Shown: positions 8,581-16,692 of the stretch, piece after piece
How positions within the stretch are numbered: the first letter of the stretch is position 1
Layout: each line of letters starts with the position of its first letter
NCBI GenBank assembly: GCA_902463725.1
Contig: CABQGK010000012.1
Span: forward strand, 5,523 to 69,522
Reading direction: 5' to 3'
Source of the DNA: an uncultured Sutterella sp.
GTDB lineage: Bacteria; Pseudomonadota; Gammaproteobacteria; Burkholderiales; Burkholderiaceae_F
DNA: 64,000 bases
Notes under the pieces: generated by a model
Database searches by the model: none
The model's input: only the letters and a program-made list of their open reading frames with translations
What the model was told of the DNA's origin: nothing
Translations under genes and position numbers: made by a program

Positions 8581-8617
8581 CGGGCTGGAAGAGAGTGATC
8601 TTCCAGCCCGTAAAATT
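8581..8617. terminator. Bidirectional terminator between mscL and lysR
   Basis: A perfect 12-bp stem (CGGGCTGGAAGA / TCTTCCAGCCCG, loop GAGTGA) is followed by TAAAATTTT. It lies between the convergent mscL and LysR genes. Confidence 0.85.
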
Positions 8618-8651
8618 TTGTGCTAAAGCGGCACGCTCGAACGAGCGAGTG

Positions 8652-9551
8652 TTAATTGCTTGAGAAGGTTCGTTTAAATTGGTTCAGTACATAGACCGAG
8701 GCGGGCGAAAAAATCTGTGAGCGCTTCCAAATCAAGTGGCTTTCTGCCGTTAACGCTGGCTCAAACGGTCGAAATACCAAGCCCGAACCCGCTTCACTGT
8801 GAGAGAGCAGCTTATCGAGCCCAATGGCGTAGCCGAGACCGTGCCGCACCATAAGCGCAGCGTTGAAAATCAAATTAAAGGTGCCGACAATATTGAGGCG
8901 CTCGAGCGTATCGCCAAACCACGCCTGAAATGCGTTGCCCATCCGAGGGCTATACATCGCTTGGCGTGAGCACATTAGCGGCAACCCAATAAGATCCTCC
9001 TTCGTGATGCTGCGCTTGGCTGCAAGCGGCGCATCTTCGGGCATCAGCAATCCCCAAACATCTGTGTAAGGGATGCGAAGCGATTCGTAGGGCGAGGTAT
9101 CAAAAGGCTCGATCACGAGAGCAAAGTCAAGGAGTCCTTTTTCTAGGCGCTCGACCACATCTTCAGCGTTACCGCTCGTGAGGTGAAAGTGTATGTCGGG
9201 ATACTCGGCGCGCACGGCACTGAGCACCTTGGCGAGCTCTTCGACGGCAAGTGTTTCGCCACCGCCAATGGTAACGCTCCCTGTGAGCGTGCCCCCGAGC
9301 GTGCGAAACTCCTCGCGCGTCTTATCAACCAACTCAAGAATTTCCTCAGCGCGTTGCTTAAGAAACCGCCCTTGCTGCGTGAGCTTAATGCCGCGTGGTT
9401 CTCGAATAAGGAGCATCTCACCGAGCTCTGCTTCAAGCTCCATGACTTGCCGCGATATCGAGGGCTGTGTGATGTGCAAAAGCTCCGCAGCTTTGGAGTA
9501 GCTTCCTTCATTGACGACAGCAAGAAAGTAGCGCAAGGCACGGATATTCAT
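8652..9551 (-). CDS. LysR-family transcriptional regulator (CynR/CysB-type subgroup unclear)
   Basis: The 299-residue protein is full length for LysR. The HTH covers about residues 17-37 (SYSKAAELLHITQPSISRQ). The effector domain starts with GSVTIGGGETLAVEELAKVL. The ATG at 9551 has AGGAGA nine bases upstream. It is cytoplasmic. It lies convergent with mscL and shares direction with the sigma-54 activator upstream (9660-11234), 108 bases away. Either could regulate genes elsewhere, and nothing in the sequence ties it to a target. Confidence 0.92.
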   Translation of the reverse strand: MNIRALRYFLAVVNEGSYSKAAELLHITQPSISRQVMELEAELGEMLLIREPRGIKLTQQGRFLKQRAEEILELVDKTREEFRTLGGTLTGSVTIGGGETLAVEELAKVLSAVRAEYPDIHFHLTSGNAEDVVERLEKGLLDFALVIEPFDTSPYESLRIPYTDVWGLLMPEDAPLAAKRSITKEDLIGLPLMCSRQAMYSPRMGNAFQAWFGDTLERLNIVGTFNLIFNAALMVRHGLGYAIGLDKLLSHSEAGSGLVFRPFEPALTAESHLIWKRSQIFSPASVYVLNQFKRTFSSN

Positions 9552-9659
9552 CGAGTTTTCTCCTGTAAAGAGGGACTACTTGGCGGCGCCTCGCTCTGGC
9601 GCACGCTTGCGCAACAGTGTAGCGTAGCTCGCGATAGCTTCGACTGATCTACTCGTCCT

Positions 9660-11234
9660 CTAGAGTAGACCAAGACGCTCAAGCCGCGAGCGTAGCGTAT
9701 TGGGATGCAAGCCACAAATTTCCGCAGCGCCCCCAGCGCCCGAGATCTTCCCATGGGTGCGGGCTAGCACGGCAGTAAAGTACGCGCGCTGCAAACTCTC
9801 AAAGTCTAGCAGTGGACCATCCGTGGCAATCACGGTGCTCGCGCTTGACGTTGGGGCAGCGCGTTCGGCTGCCAAGGGTGCAGTACTTACCTGCGACACC
9901 TCACGCAGCGCGCCTTTACGCCCATCGAGGTCAAAGTCAAGGGTGCGAATGGGATTTTGAGAGGAGAGCACCGCACGAGCGAGCACATTGCGCCACTCGC
10001 GCACGTTTCCTGGCCACGCATGAGCGCGTGCTTGAGCGAGTGCTTCCGCCGAGAGCGTGGGCGCGGGGCTAATACCGTAGCGGCGAGAGAGCACTTCAAT
10101 GAAATATTCGCCCAAGGGCAAAAGGTCTTCGAGTCGCTCGGAGAGCGGCGGAACGTGAAGCGGAATCACCGCTAAACGGTAGAGTAGGTCTAAACGGAAT
10201 TTCCCCGCGGCCACGAGTTCTCGTAGCGGTTTATTGGTGGCGGCGATGATGCGAACATTGACCGCAATTTCTTGCGTGCCTCCCACGCGCCTAAAGGTTT
10301 GCTGTTGCAACACACGCAAGAGCTTGACTTGCATGTCTGCGGAGAGCTCGCTCACTTCATCAAGAAAAAGCGTGCCGCCATCGGCCTGCTCAAAAAGCCC
10401 CGCATGGCGCGCCGTGGCGCCCGTAAACGCCCCTTTTTCAAACCCAAAGAGCTCACTCTCAATCAGGGTTGGCGCAATTGCCGAGCAGTTCACTTTCACA
10501 AAGGGCTTTTGCGCGCGTGCCCCCGTCTGTTGAATCACGGTGGCAATCACTTCTTTGCCGGTGCCAGATTCGCCCGTAATGAGCACCGTAGCGTCGTAGC
10601 GCGCGAGGCTGCGGATCGTTTCGGCGAGGTGTCTAAGCGACGGGGTGCGCGCAAGCAGCTCGTTGAGCGGCCCATAGCGCTGTTCATCAAGCTGTGCTTT
10701 GAGCGCTTGTGCTTCACGTGTTTTCTTTTCTACCTGAGTTCTGAGGCGGCTCACCACAGCAAAGCCCACGTTGAGCGAAAGCGCATTCACGTACGGAGCG
10801 AGTAGCGCCTCATGTGCGAGCGTAAACGCGTTACGCGCACGCGACCAAAAGCAGACGATGCCCATGTGCCGTCCTTCGACCTGACAGCGGACCATAAGAA
10901 AACTACGGATTGCCGGCACCACCTGTGGCGCGACAAAAAGCGTAAAGGGGTCGTTTTCAATGTCGCCCATGCGCAAAATCGGGCTTGCTCCGCCTCGCTT
11001 GAGCGCGACGATCTCCGCAGGTACGCCAATCTCGGTGGATAGGCGTTGCGCACCGTCGCGATCTGCTTGGGCGAGAAACGCCACACGGTTGGGATCGGTG
11101 AGGAAGATGTTGGCAAAAATCCCGTCAACGGGCATCTGAGCTTTGAGCGCTTCAAGAAGGCGCTCTAGGGTGCTCTCTAGCGCAAGCGAACTCGTGAGCG
11201 CTGCAAGAATTTTGGGGTCTTGTGGCTGGGACAT
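9660..11234 (-). CDS. Sigma-54-dependent activator: GAF sensor, AAA+ and DNA-binding domains
   Basis: The start is taken at ATG 11234 (MSQPQDPKILAALTSSLA); the longer frame begins with TTG. The 524-residue product has an N-terminal GAF-like sensor (about 1-165), a short coiled linker, and a sigma-54 interaction AAA+ domain. The AAA+ domain carries Walker A GESGTGKE (about 219-226), GAFTGA (about 265-270), Walker B GGTLFLDE and the arginine-finger region FRLDLLYRL. A C-terminal Fis-type HTH (AAEICGLHPNTLRSRLERL) ends the protein. It should activate a -24/-12 promoter; an excellent one lies divergently at 11481-11496. The GAF domain presumably senses a small molecule linked to the operon. Control of the 11536-15270 operon is inferred from position. 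Confidence 0.9.
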   Translation of the reverse strand: MSQPQDPKILAALTSSLALESTLERLLEALKAQMPVDGIFANIFLTDPNRVAFLAQADRDGAQRLSTEIGVPAEIVALKRGGASPILRMGDIENDPFTLFVAPQVVPAIRSFLMVRCQVEGRHMGIVCFWSRARNAFTLAHEALLAPYVNALSLNVGFAVVSRLRTQVEKKTREAQALKAQLDEQRYGPLNELLARTPSLRHLAETIRSLARYDATVLITGESGTGKEVIATVIQQTGARAQKPFVKVNCSAIAPTLIESELFGFEKGAFTGATARHAGLFEQADGGTLFLDEVSELSADMQVKLLRVLQQQTFRRVGGTQEIAVNVRIIAATNKPLRELVAAGKFRLDLLYRLAVIPLHVPPLSERLEDLLPLGEYFIEVLSRRYGISPAPTLSAEALAQARAHAWPGNVREWRNVLARAVLSSQNPIRTLDFDLDGRKGALREVSQVSTAPLAAERAAPTSSASTVIATDGPLLDFESLQRAYFTAVLARTHGKISGAGGAAEICGLHPNTLRSRLERLGLL

Positions 11235-11335
11235 GAACTCTTTGTCAGTCAAGTTGGTGTTGCTCTCATTATACGGAGAAGCCTTCAAAAATCACGAAAT
11301 TTCGGCAAAAACCGCTCAGTCGTGAGTGCTAAGAC

Positions 11336-11469
11336 CGATATATCGTAAGAGACCCAGCTCGTATTGAAAGGCTTTCGCGCCAAAAGACGCGAAGTAACTA
11401 GGATGAAAATCGGAAAAAAGATAATCAAATCAAGGAACTAAATGCATTAGTTCGAGCTAGCTAGTTACT
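11336..11469. promoter_or_regulatory. Dyad cluster, candidate upstream activator sites
   Basis: Four symmetric elements lie upstream of the sigma-54 promoter: CGATATATCG (11336-11345), TTCGCG-N8-CGCGAA (11374-11393), AACTA-N7-TAGTT (11436-11452) and the distant perfect pair AGTAACTAG (11393-11401) / CTAGTTACT (11461-11469). The first two sit roughly 115-170 bp upstream of the expected transcription start, the usual place for enhancer sites. The gap from 11235 to 11535 holds no gene. Confidence 0.45.
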
Positions 11470-11480
11470 GTAGCTGATGT

Positions 11481-11496
11481 TGGCATGCTATTTGCT
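11481..11496 (+). promoter_or_regulatory. Sigma-54 (RpoN) -24/-12 promoter
   Basis: TGGCATG-N4-TTGCT fits the consensus TGGCACG-N4-TTGCW at all but one position, with correct spacing between the GG and GC dinucleotides. The start point would be near 11507, about 28 bases before the ATG at 11536. Confidence 0.85.
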
Positions 11497-11535
11497 TAGA
11501 ACTCTAGTGATCCCATTTTTTAAGGAGAAGTGATC

Positions 11536-13065
11536 ATGCAAAAGACGTCACGTCGTGCATTTCTAAGCAAAGGCCTCGCCACGGGCGCGCTCGCTGTCAG
11601 CAGCTCGCTTGCGCTTGCGGCGCCAAAGAGCGCTACAAGGGCGCACTTTGACCAAATTTTCGATGTCATCGTTGTTGGTAGTGGTTTTGCGGGCCTTGCT
11701 GCTGCGCTTGAAGCGCGCCTGAGCGGCGCATCGGTGCTACTTATCGAGAAGATGCCTGTCATTGGCGGCAACTCCGCCATCAATGGGGGCGCTTTTGCTG
11801 TGGCAGGCTCGCCCCTGCAAGAGAAAGAAGGAATCAAGGATTCGCCCGAGCTCATGCTCAATGACATGATTCGCTCGGGGCGTGGGCTCTCGCACGTCGA
11901 TCTACTCAAGATGATTGTCGAAGGCACAAGACCGGCGTTTGACTTCACCGTGGCGCATGGTGTGAAGTACAAGCCTTTTGTGCAGCACTTTGGCGGGCAC
12001 AGCGTGCCGCGCATCATGCAAACCGTCGAGAGCACGGGGGGCGGCATCACGCGGCCACTTGCTGAGGCAGCTCGTGCCAAAGGCGTCGAAATTCATATGC
12101 GCGCGAAGATGGAGCACTTCGTACGAGATGAGAAAAAGGGTCGAATTATCGGGTTGGCCGTGCGCGAGCGCTATGAGTTTCCCGATGAAGGCTCTGGTGT
12201 GATGCAAACCTACGGCGCACGGCACGGCGTGATCATGGCCACTGGGGGCTTCTCTCGCAATCTGGCATTTCGCATGATGCAGGATCCGCAGCTCGACGGG
12301 CGTTTGGACTCGACCAATCATATGGGCGCAACCGGTGAGGGGCTTCTAAAGATGCTCGAAATTGGTGGCGCACCGGTGCAGATTGACCAGATTCAGCTTG
12401 GCCCCTGGTGCTCGCCCGACGAAAAAGGCTTTGGCCTAGTGTCACAGTTCAATACGATTGCGGGCTTTCCCAAAGGGATCATGGTCGACGTGCGCACGGG
12501 CAAGCGCTTCTGTAATGAGCTCGCTGACCGCAAAGCGCGCACCGATGCAATTCTTTCGCTCTCCGAAAACGGCAAACCCGTCTATCCCGTCTGCTTTGTC
12601 GATAGCAAGGCCGTCGACAAGGCTCAGACACTTGCCAATGGCCTCAAGTACAACGTCATTTGGAAGTTCGAGACACTCGATGCGCTTGCCGATCACTTCA
12701 AGATTCCTCGTGAGGCGCTCGTTGAACAAGTGAAGAAGTGGAATGACATGGTCAAGGCCGGTAAAGACACCGAGTTTGATCGTGCGCTTGCGGTGGCCAT
12801 TCCCATCGATCAAGCGCCGTACTACGCCTGCCGCGTTTGGCCCAAAGTGCATTACTGCATGGGTGGTGTGGCGATTAACCATGAGGCGCAGGTACTCACC
12901 GCGCTAGGGAGACCGATAGAAGGGCTCTTTGCAGCGGGTGAAGTGACGGGAGGCACGCACGGCGCCTCGCGCCTTGGAGGTTGCGCGATTGCCGATGGCC
13001 TCGTCTTTGGGCGCATTGCCGCGCAAAGCGCCGTCAAGAACACGGCATATCCGTTCAAGGCCTAA
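11536..13065 (+). CDS. Tat-signal FAD-dependent periplasmic reductase (urocanate/fumarate reductase-like flavoprotein)
   Basis: The ATG at 11536 has AAGGAG eight bases upstream. The 509-residue protein begins MQKTSRRAFLSKGLATG, a twin-arginine signal. An FAD-binding Rossmann segment follows (VIVVGSGFAGLAAALEA; GSGFAG at 48-53), and the FAD_binding_2 fold runs to the C-terminus (GLFAAGEVTGGTHGASRLGG). The proton-donor Arg of fumarate reductases appears kept (R332 in ADRK), as does the late Arg479 in SRLGG. The fumarate-binding His/Thr-Glu region is different: QAHPT of flavocytochrome c3 reads QLGPW (287-291) and HHTMGG reads HYCMGG (439-444). This argues for another enoate, such as a urocanate-like acid. 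It has no heme or FMN domain; electrons probably come from the cytochrome encoded 16 bases downstream. Confidence 0.85.
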   Translation: MQKTSRRAFLSKGLATGALAVSSSLALAAPKSATRAHFDQIFDVIVVGSGFAGLAAALEARLSGASVLLIEKMPVIGGNSAINGGAFAVAGSPLQEKEGIKDSPELMLNDMIRSGRGLSHVDLLKMIVEGTRPAFDFTVAHGVKYKPFVQHFGGHSVPRIMQTVESTGGGITRPLAEAARAKGVEIHMRAKMEHFVRDEKKGRIIGLAVRERYEFPDEGSGVMQTYGARHGVIMATGGFSRNLAFRMMQDPQLDGRLDSTNHMGATGEGLLKMLEIGGAPVQIDQIQLGPWCSPDEKGFGLVSQFNTIAGFPKGIMVDVRTGKRFCNELADRKARTDAILSLSENGKPVYPVCFVDSKAVDKAQTLANGLKYNVIWKFETLDALADHFKIPREALVEQVKKWNDMVKAGKDTEFDRALAVAIPIDQAPYYACRVWPKVHYCMGGVAINHEAQVLTALGRPIEGLFAAGEVTGGTHGASRLGGCAIADGLVFGRIAAQSAVKNTAYPFKA

Positions 13066-13081
13066 GAGAGGAGGGCTGATT

Positions 13082-13456
13082 ATGATGACGACAAAAACAT
13101 GGACTAAGGCCTTTGCGGCGACGCTACTGGTGGTTGCGCTCTCGATGGGAGCCGCCCAAGCAAACCCAACACTCAAGCACCACGGTATGAAGGACTGCGC
13201 CGTCTGCCACACAAAAGAAAATGCCGTCGCGGGGAACGCGTTCGTTGTTCCAGCAGATAAGACCTGTATTGGGTGCCATGGAAGTCTCAAGACGCTTGCC
13301 GCAAAAACGGCGCCCGCAGATCCGCATGAGCCGAATCCTCACGCCTCCCACCACTATGGTGAGGGGATGAGCTGCACGGCATGCCACGCCGAGCACAAGC
13401 CAAGCCGAGTGCTCTGTAACGATTGCCACAATTTCCCGTTCAAAGCCATTCGTTAA
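13082..13456 (+). CDS. Periplasmic tetraheme cytochrome c, electron donor to the flavoprotein
   Basis: This is a 124-residue protein with a cleavable signal (MMTTKTWTKAFAATLLVVAL, site near AQA-NP). Four CxxCH heme sites are visible: C39-H43, C62-H66, C98-H102 and C112-H116. Extra histidines in HEPNPHASHHYGEG could be distal ligands. This corresponds to the heme domain that precedes the flavin domain in Shewanella flavocytochrome c3; here it is a separate gene. A strong GAGGAGG lies before the start, and only 16 bases separate it from the flavoprotein stop, so both belong to one transcript. The quinol-oxidising partner (CymA/NapC family) is not encoded in this window. Confidence 0.93.
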   Translation: MMTTKTWTKAFAATLLVVALSMGAAQANPTLKHHGMKDCAVCHTKENAVAGNAFVVPADKTCIGCHGSLKTLAAKTAPADPHEPNPHASHHYGEGMSCTACHAEHKPSRVLCNDCHNFPFKAIR

Positions 13457-13470
13457 CACGAGTAGCGAAC

Positions 13471-13548
13471 GCGCTCTCAGTTCCGTGATAGCACGGAGAC
13501 CTCCGACCTTGAGTAAGTTCTTGATCGGGAAAATCACTTTGAGAGCGC
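13471..13548 (+). other. Structured intra-operon spacer
   Basis: GCGCTCTCA (13471-13479) can pair perfectly with TGAGAGCGC (13540-13548), enclosing the hairpin CCGTG-ATAG-CACGG (13483-13496). There is no T-run. It sits between the cytochrome and lyase genes, so a role in mRNA stability or in setting different expression levels is possible. It could also be a weak partial terminator. Confidence 0.5.
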
Positions 13549-13587
13549 TCCACTTACTTTAGACGTCTAACAACAAAGGACCAAAAC

Positions 13588-15270
13588 ATGCAAAAACCCA
13601 TTCGTATGACACTACTCGCCGCGGGTCTCATGGCCGCGGGCGCGCTTTCTGCTGCGAGCATTACACTCGATGGTACGCACCTCACGATTGAAGACGCTTG
13701 GGCAGTGGCAGAAGGCCGCGCTGAAGTGGCCATAGATGCCGAGGCGCTTGATCGCGTCAAAAAGAGTCATGCGCTCGTGATGGCGGCAGCAAAAAGCGGC
13801 AAGCCCGTCTATGGACTTACCGTGGGCGTGGGCCTCAACAAAGACCGTTCGCTCTTTAGTGCCAAAGGAGAGCTCTCCGAGGAGGTGCTCAAAGCCTCGC
13901 GTGACTTCAACTACAACGCGCTGCGTGCACATAGTGCGGGTGTGGGCGAGATGATGCCTGAGCAACTCGTTCGGCTTTCGATGGTGGTGCGACTCAATAC
14001 GTTGCTGACAGGAAAATCGGGCGCCCAGATGCGAGTTGCAGAGCTCTATCGCGATTTGCTCAACAAGCACGTCACGCCGCTTATTCCTTCTGAGGGTAGC
14101 GTGGGCGAGGCGGATATTCTGCTTGCGAGCCACGTGGGCGCGGTGATGATCGGTGAGTGGCGTGCCACGGTCGATGGGAAAACGCTCTCTGGCGCGGAGG
14201 CGCTCAAGCGCGCAGGCATTACGCCGCTTGTGCCTGAAGGCAAAGACGCCCTAGCGATCCTCTCAAATAATTCGGTCGCGATGGCTTATGCGATTGACGC
14301 GGCGCGCGGCGCAGCGAAAGTGATTGCGGTCACGCCCACGGTCTACGCGCTCTCACTTGAAGGACTCAACGGAAACGTGGCGCCAATTTTGCCGCAAACC
14401 ATTGGTGCGCGTCCATTTCCCGAGCTTGCTAGCGCCGCAGCGGACATGCGTGCTGCACTCGCGGGATCCTACCTCTGGGAGAAGAATGCAACGCGTCCGC
14501 TACAAGACCCACTCAGCTACCGCGTGAGCGTCTACGGCCTAGCGGAAGCGCGCCGTGCGCTCAATGATCTCAACGCTGTGATCAACGTGCAGATTAACGC
14601 AACCGACGATAATCCCGCGACACTGCTCGATGCAGCTCAAGATTTCCGTGAGCACTCTCAAGTGGCCGACTATTTCATCAATGGCAATGGTGTGAAAGGC
14701 GCAATTATCCCGAGCGGGAATTTTAACCCTCTTCCTGTTGCCCTTGCGATTGAGCGCATGAGCTTGGCGCTAGCGCACCTCTCGCACTACAGCGTCGAGC
14801 GTACGATGCACCTCTCCTACGATCAGTTCACGCACCTGCCGCGCTTTTTGGCTGCCGAAGGAAATGTGGGTCATGCGTTTGGTGCGGTTCAGAAGTCCTT
14901 TACTGGGCTACATGTCGATACGATGGCACTTGCCCAGCCCGTAAGCCTCTATGGCGTGCCTGTTGCTGGAGAGATTGAAGATACCTTTACCAACCTGCTT
15001 CAAGCCTCGCAGCGCCTCGTGAAGATCGATCGCAATCTGATGCAAGAGATGAGTGTGGAGCTTTTACATAGCACGCAAGCCATTGATTTGCGTCGCCAAA
15101 AGGATCCGCACTTGGCGCTCAGCCACGTCACAGCGCCCGTTTTTGCGGCCTACCGAAAGATTGTGCCGTTTGTCTCGCGTGATCGTATCTTCACCGATGA
15201 TATTGCTGCGGGCACCGCGCTACTTAACGACATGGGTGAGGCCGTTCTCAGGGGTGCTCACGCCCATTAA
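13588..15270 (+). CDS. Exported MIO-less ammonia-lyase superfamily enzyme, probable ergothionase-like lyase
   Basis: The ATG at 13588 follows AAAGGA. The 560-residue protein has a Sec signal (MQKPIRMTLLAAGLMAAGALSA-AS), unusual in this normally cytoplasmic superfamily. The HAL/PAL fold is clear: the Tyr loop YGLTVGVG (Y75), SVGEADI (about 171-177), QDPLSYRVS, NATDDNPAT and IPSGNFNPLPVA align with histidine ammonia-lyase. The canonical GSVGASGDL is replaced by GSVG-EADIL, so the Ala-Ser-Gly that cyclises to the MIO group is gone. Known MIO-less relatives are ergothionases, which expel trimethylamine from ergothioneine to give thiourocanate. A betaine lyase feeding the reductase upstream is therefore inferred. 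A true histidine ammonia-lyase is unlikely; no hutU, hutI or hutG is nearby. Confidence 0.75.
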   Translation: MQKPIRMTLLAAGLMAAGALSAASITLDGTHLTIEDAWAVAEGRAEVAIDAEALDRVKKSHALVMAAAKSGKPVYGLTVGVGLNKDRSLFSAKGELSEEVLKASRDFNYNALRAHSAGVGEMMPEQLVRLSMVVRLNTLLTGKSGAQMRVAELYRDLLNKHVTPLIPSEGSVGEADILLASHVGAVMIGEWRATVDGKTLSGAEALKRAGITPLVPEGKDALAILSNNSVAMAYAIDAARGAAKVIAVTPTVYALSLEGLNGNVAPILPQTIGARPFPELASAAADMRAALAGSYLWEKNATRPLQDPLSYRVSVYGLAEARRALNDLNAVINVQINATDDNPATLLDAAQDFREHSQVADYFINGNGVKGAIIPSGNFNPLPVALAIERMSLALAHLSHYSVERTMHLSYDQFTHLPRFLAAEGNVGHAFGAVQKSFTGLHVDTMALAQPVSLYGVPVAGEIEDTFTNLLQASQRLVKIDRNLMQEMSVELLHSTQAIDLRRQKDPHLALSHVTAPVFAAYRKIVPFVSRDRIFTDDIAAGTALLNDMGEAVLRGAHAH

Positions 15271-15312
15271 GCACGCAGGGCTCGCTCGCGCTAGAGCCAA
15301 GCAAGATCGATA

Positions 15313-15353
15313 GGGGCGCGCCGAGCCGCTTGTGGGCTGACTCGGTGCGTCCC
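15313..15353. terminator. Terminator hairpin between convergent operons
   Basis: GGGGCGCGCCGAG pairs with CTCGGTGCGTCCC (two G-T pairs), followed by AATTATTT. It separates the lyase gene from arsB. Confidence 0.6.
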
Positions 15354-15381
15354 AATTATTTCTACTGCAGGATGGCGCTTT

Positions 15382-16674
15382 TTACGCCCCAAGCGTGAGC
15401 ACAAACACAAGTGCCATCAGCGTTGCCAAGAGCACAGGGAGTGTGAGCACGATCCCTGTACGGAAGTACTGTCCCCAGGTGATGGTAAGGTGCTTTTTCT
15501 CAAGCACAAAGAGCCAAAGTAGCGTCGCTAGGCTACCAATCGGGGTGATCTTTGGCCCCAAGTCACAACCAATGATATTGGAAAAAACGAGTCCCTCTCG
15601 TAAGAGCCCCGTCGTGCTCGTGCCATCAATAGCAAGCGCCCCCACAAGCACAGACGGAAGGTTATTCATGACTGAGGAGAGAAACGCCATGATGAAGCCT
15701 GTGCCCACCGTGCCAAGCCACAAACCATGGTTGGCAAGCGATTCGAGCGCGCTACTTAGCAGTGCGGTAAGCCCCGCGTTTCTGAGACCATAGACCACTA
15801 AATACATCGCAAGCGAAAAGAGCACGATGTGCCAAGGGGCCGTTTTCAGTACGTTCGTTGTGTTGATGATGCCGCTGCGACGAGCAATGAGAAAGAGTAG
15901 GGCGGCAGCGCTCCCCGAGACAACACTCACGGGAACGCCGAGCGGCTCAAGCACAAAAAAGCCAATGAGCTGGGCAGCGAGCACAACAAACCCCGCATTA
16001 AAGGTGAGGCGGTCGCGAATCGCTTCTTCAGGGCGCTTGATGCGCTCGAGCGCATAGCGCTTGGGGAGGTCGCGCCGAAACACGAGCCAAAGGGTAGTAA
16101 GCGCTGCGGCTACGCCAGCAAGGTTGACCCAAAGCATCACCGCCGCATAGTGTGCAAAACCAATGCCGAAGTAGTCCGCGGTGAGAATGTTGACGAGGTT
16201 AGAGACGATGAGCGGAATACTCGCAGAGTCGACAATAAAGCCCGCACTCATCACAAAAGCAAACATTGCGCGTCTCTCAAACCCAAGCGTCTCTAGAAGC
16301 GCCATTAATAGCGGCGTGAGAATGAGGACTGCACCATCGTTCGCGAAAAAAGCGCTCGTCACCGCACCCAAAAGCACGATGAGTACAAAGAGCAGGCTGC
16401 CTGAGCCGCGCCCCCAGCGTGCCACATGAAGCGCCGCCCATTCGAAAAAGCCTGCCTCATCAAGTAGCAGTGACACAACGATGATGGCGATCAGCGTGGC
16501 GGTGGCGTTCCAGACAATGTGCCAGACAGCAGGAATATCGGCAACACTGACAACGCCAAAGAGCAGTGCAGCGAGCGCCCCCGCGGTCGCACTAACGGCA
16601 ATATTGAGCCCTTTGGGCTGCCAAATCACGAACGTAATCGTGAGAAGAAAAATAACGAGGGCGCTGAGTGCCAT
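15382..16674 (-). CDS. arsB: Arsenite efflux pump ArsB
   Basis: This is a 430-residue polytopic inner-membrane protein with about 12 transmembrane segments. It aligns along its whole length with E. coli ArsB as remembered: VIWQPKGL near the N-terminus, IVWNATA, SLLLDE.GFFEWAALHV, FANDGA.LILTP, PLIVSNLVNI, MYLVVYGLRNAGL, FLSS.MNN, GCDLGPKITPIGSLATLLWL and the closing FRTGI..TLPVL. ArsB exports arsenite/antimonite using the proton gradient or with ArsA. It lies 18 bases downstream of a LysR gene in the same direction. No arsR, arsC or arsA is in the window, so the usual ArsR-controlled cassette is absent. Confidence 0.95.
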   Translation of the reverse strand: MALSALVIFLLTITFVIWQPKGLNIAVSATAGALAALLFGVVSVADIPAVWHIVWNATATLIAIIVVSLLLDEAGFFEWAALHVARWGRGSGSLLFVLIVLLGAVTSAFFANDGAVLILTPLLMALLETLGFERRAMFAFVMSAGFIVDSASIPLIVSNLVNILTADYFGIGFAHYAAVMLWVNLAGVAAALTTLWLVFRRDLPKRYALERIKRPEEAIRDRLTFNAGFVVLAAQLIGFFVLEPLGVPVSVVSGSAAALLFLIARRSGIINTTNVLKTAPWHIVLFSLAMYLVVYGLRNAGLTALLSSALESLANHGLWLGTVGTGFIMAFLSSVMNNLPSVLVGALAIDGTSTTGLLREGLVFSNIIGCDLGPKITPIGSLATLLWLFVLEKKHLTITWGQYFRTGIVLTLPVLLATLMALVFVLTLGA

Positions 16675-16692
16675 GATGGTGTCAGAGAATTT

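Noticed and set aside
11536..13065. Fumarate reductase
   Set aside because: The substrate-binding His and Thr-Glu region differs from fumarate reductases, and the operon context favours a lyase product.
13588..15270. Annotation as ordinary histidine ammonia-lyase (hutH)
   Set aside because: The MIO triad is missing, there is a signal peptide, and no hutU/hutI/hutG is nearby; the neighbours are a reductase and a cytochrome.
15382..16674. Dicarboxylate transporter feeding the lyase/reductase operon
   Set aside because: Full-length similarity to ArsB (FANDGA, GCDLGPKITPIGSLATLLW) is too strong, and it lies in a separate convergent operon.
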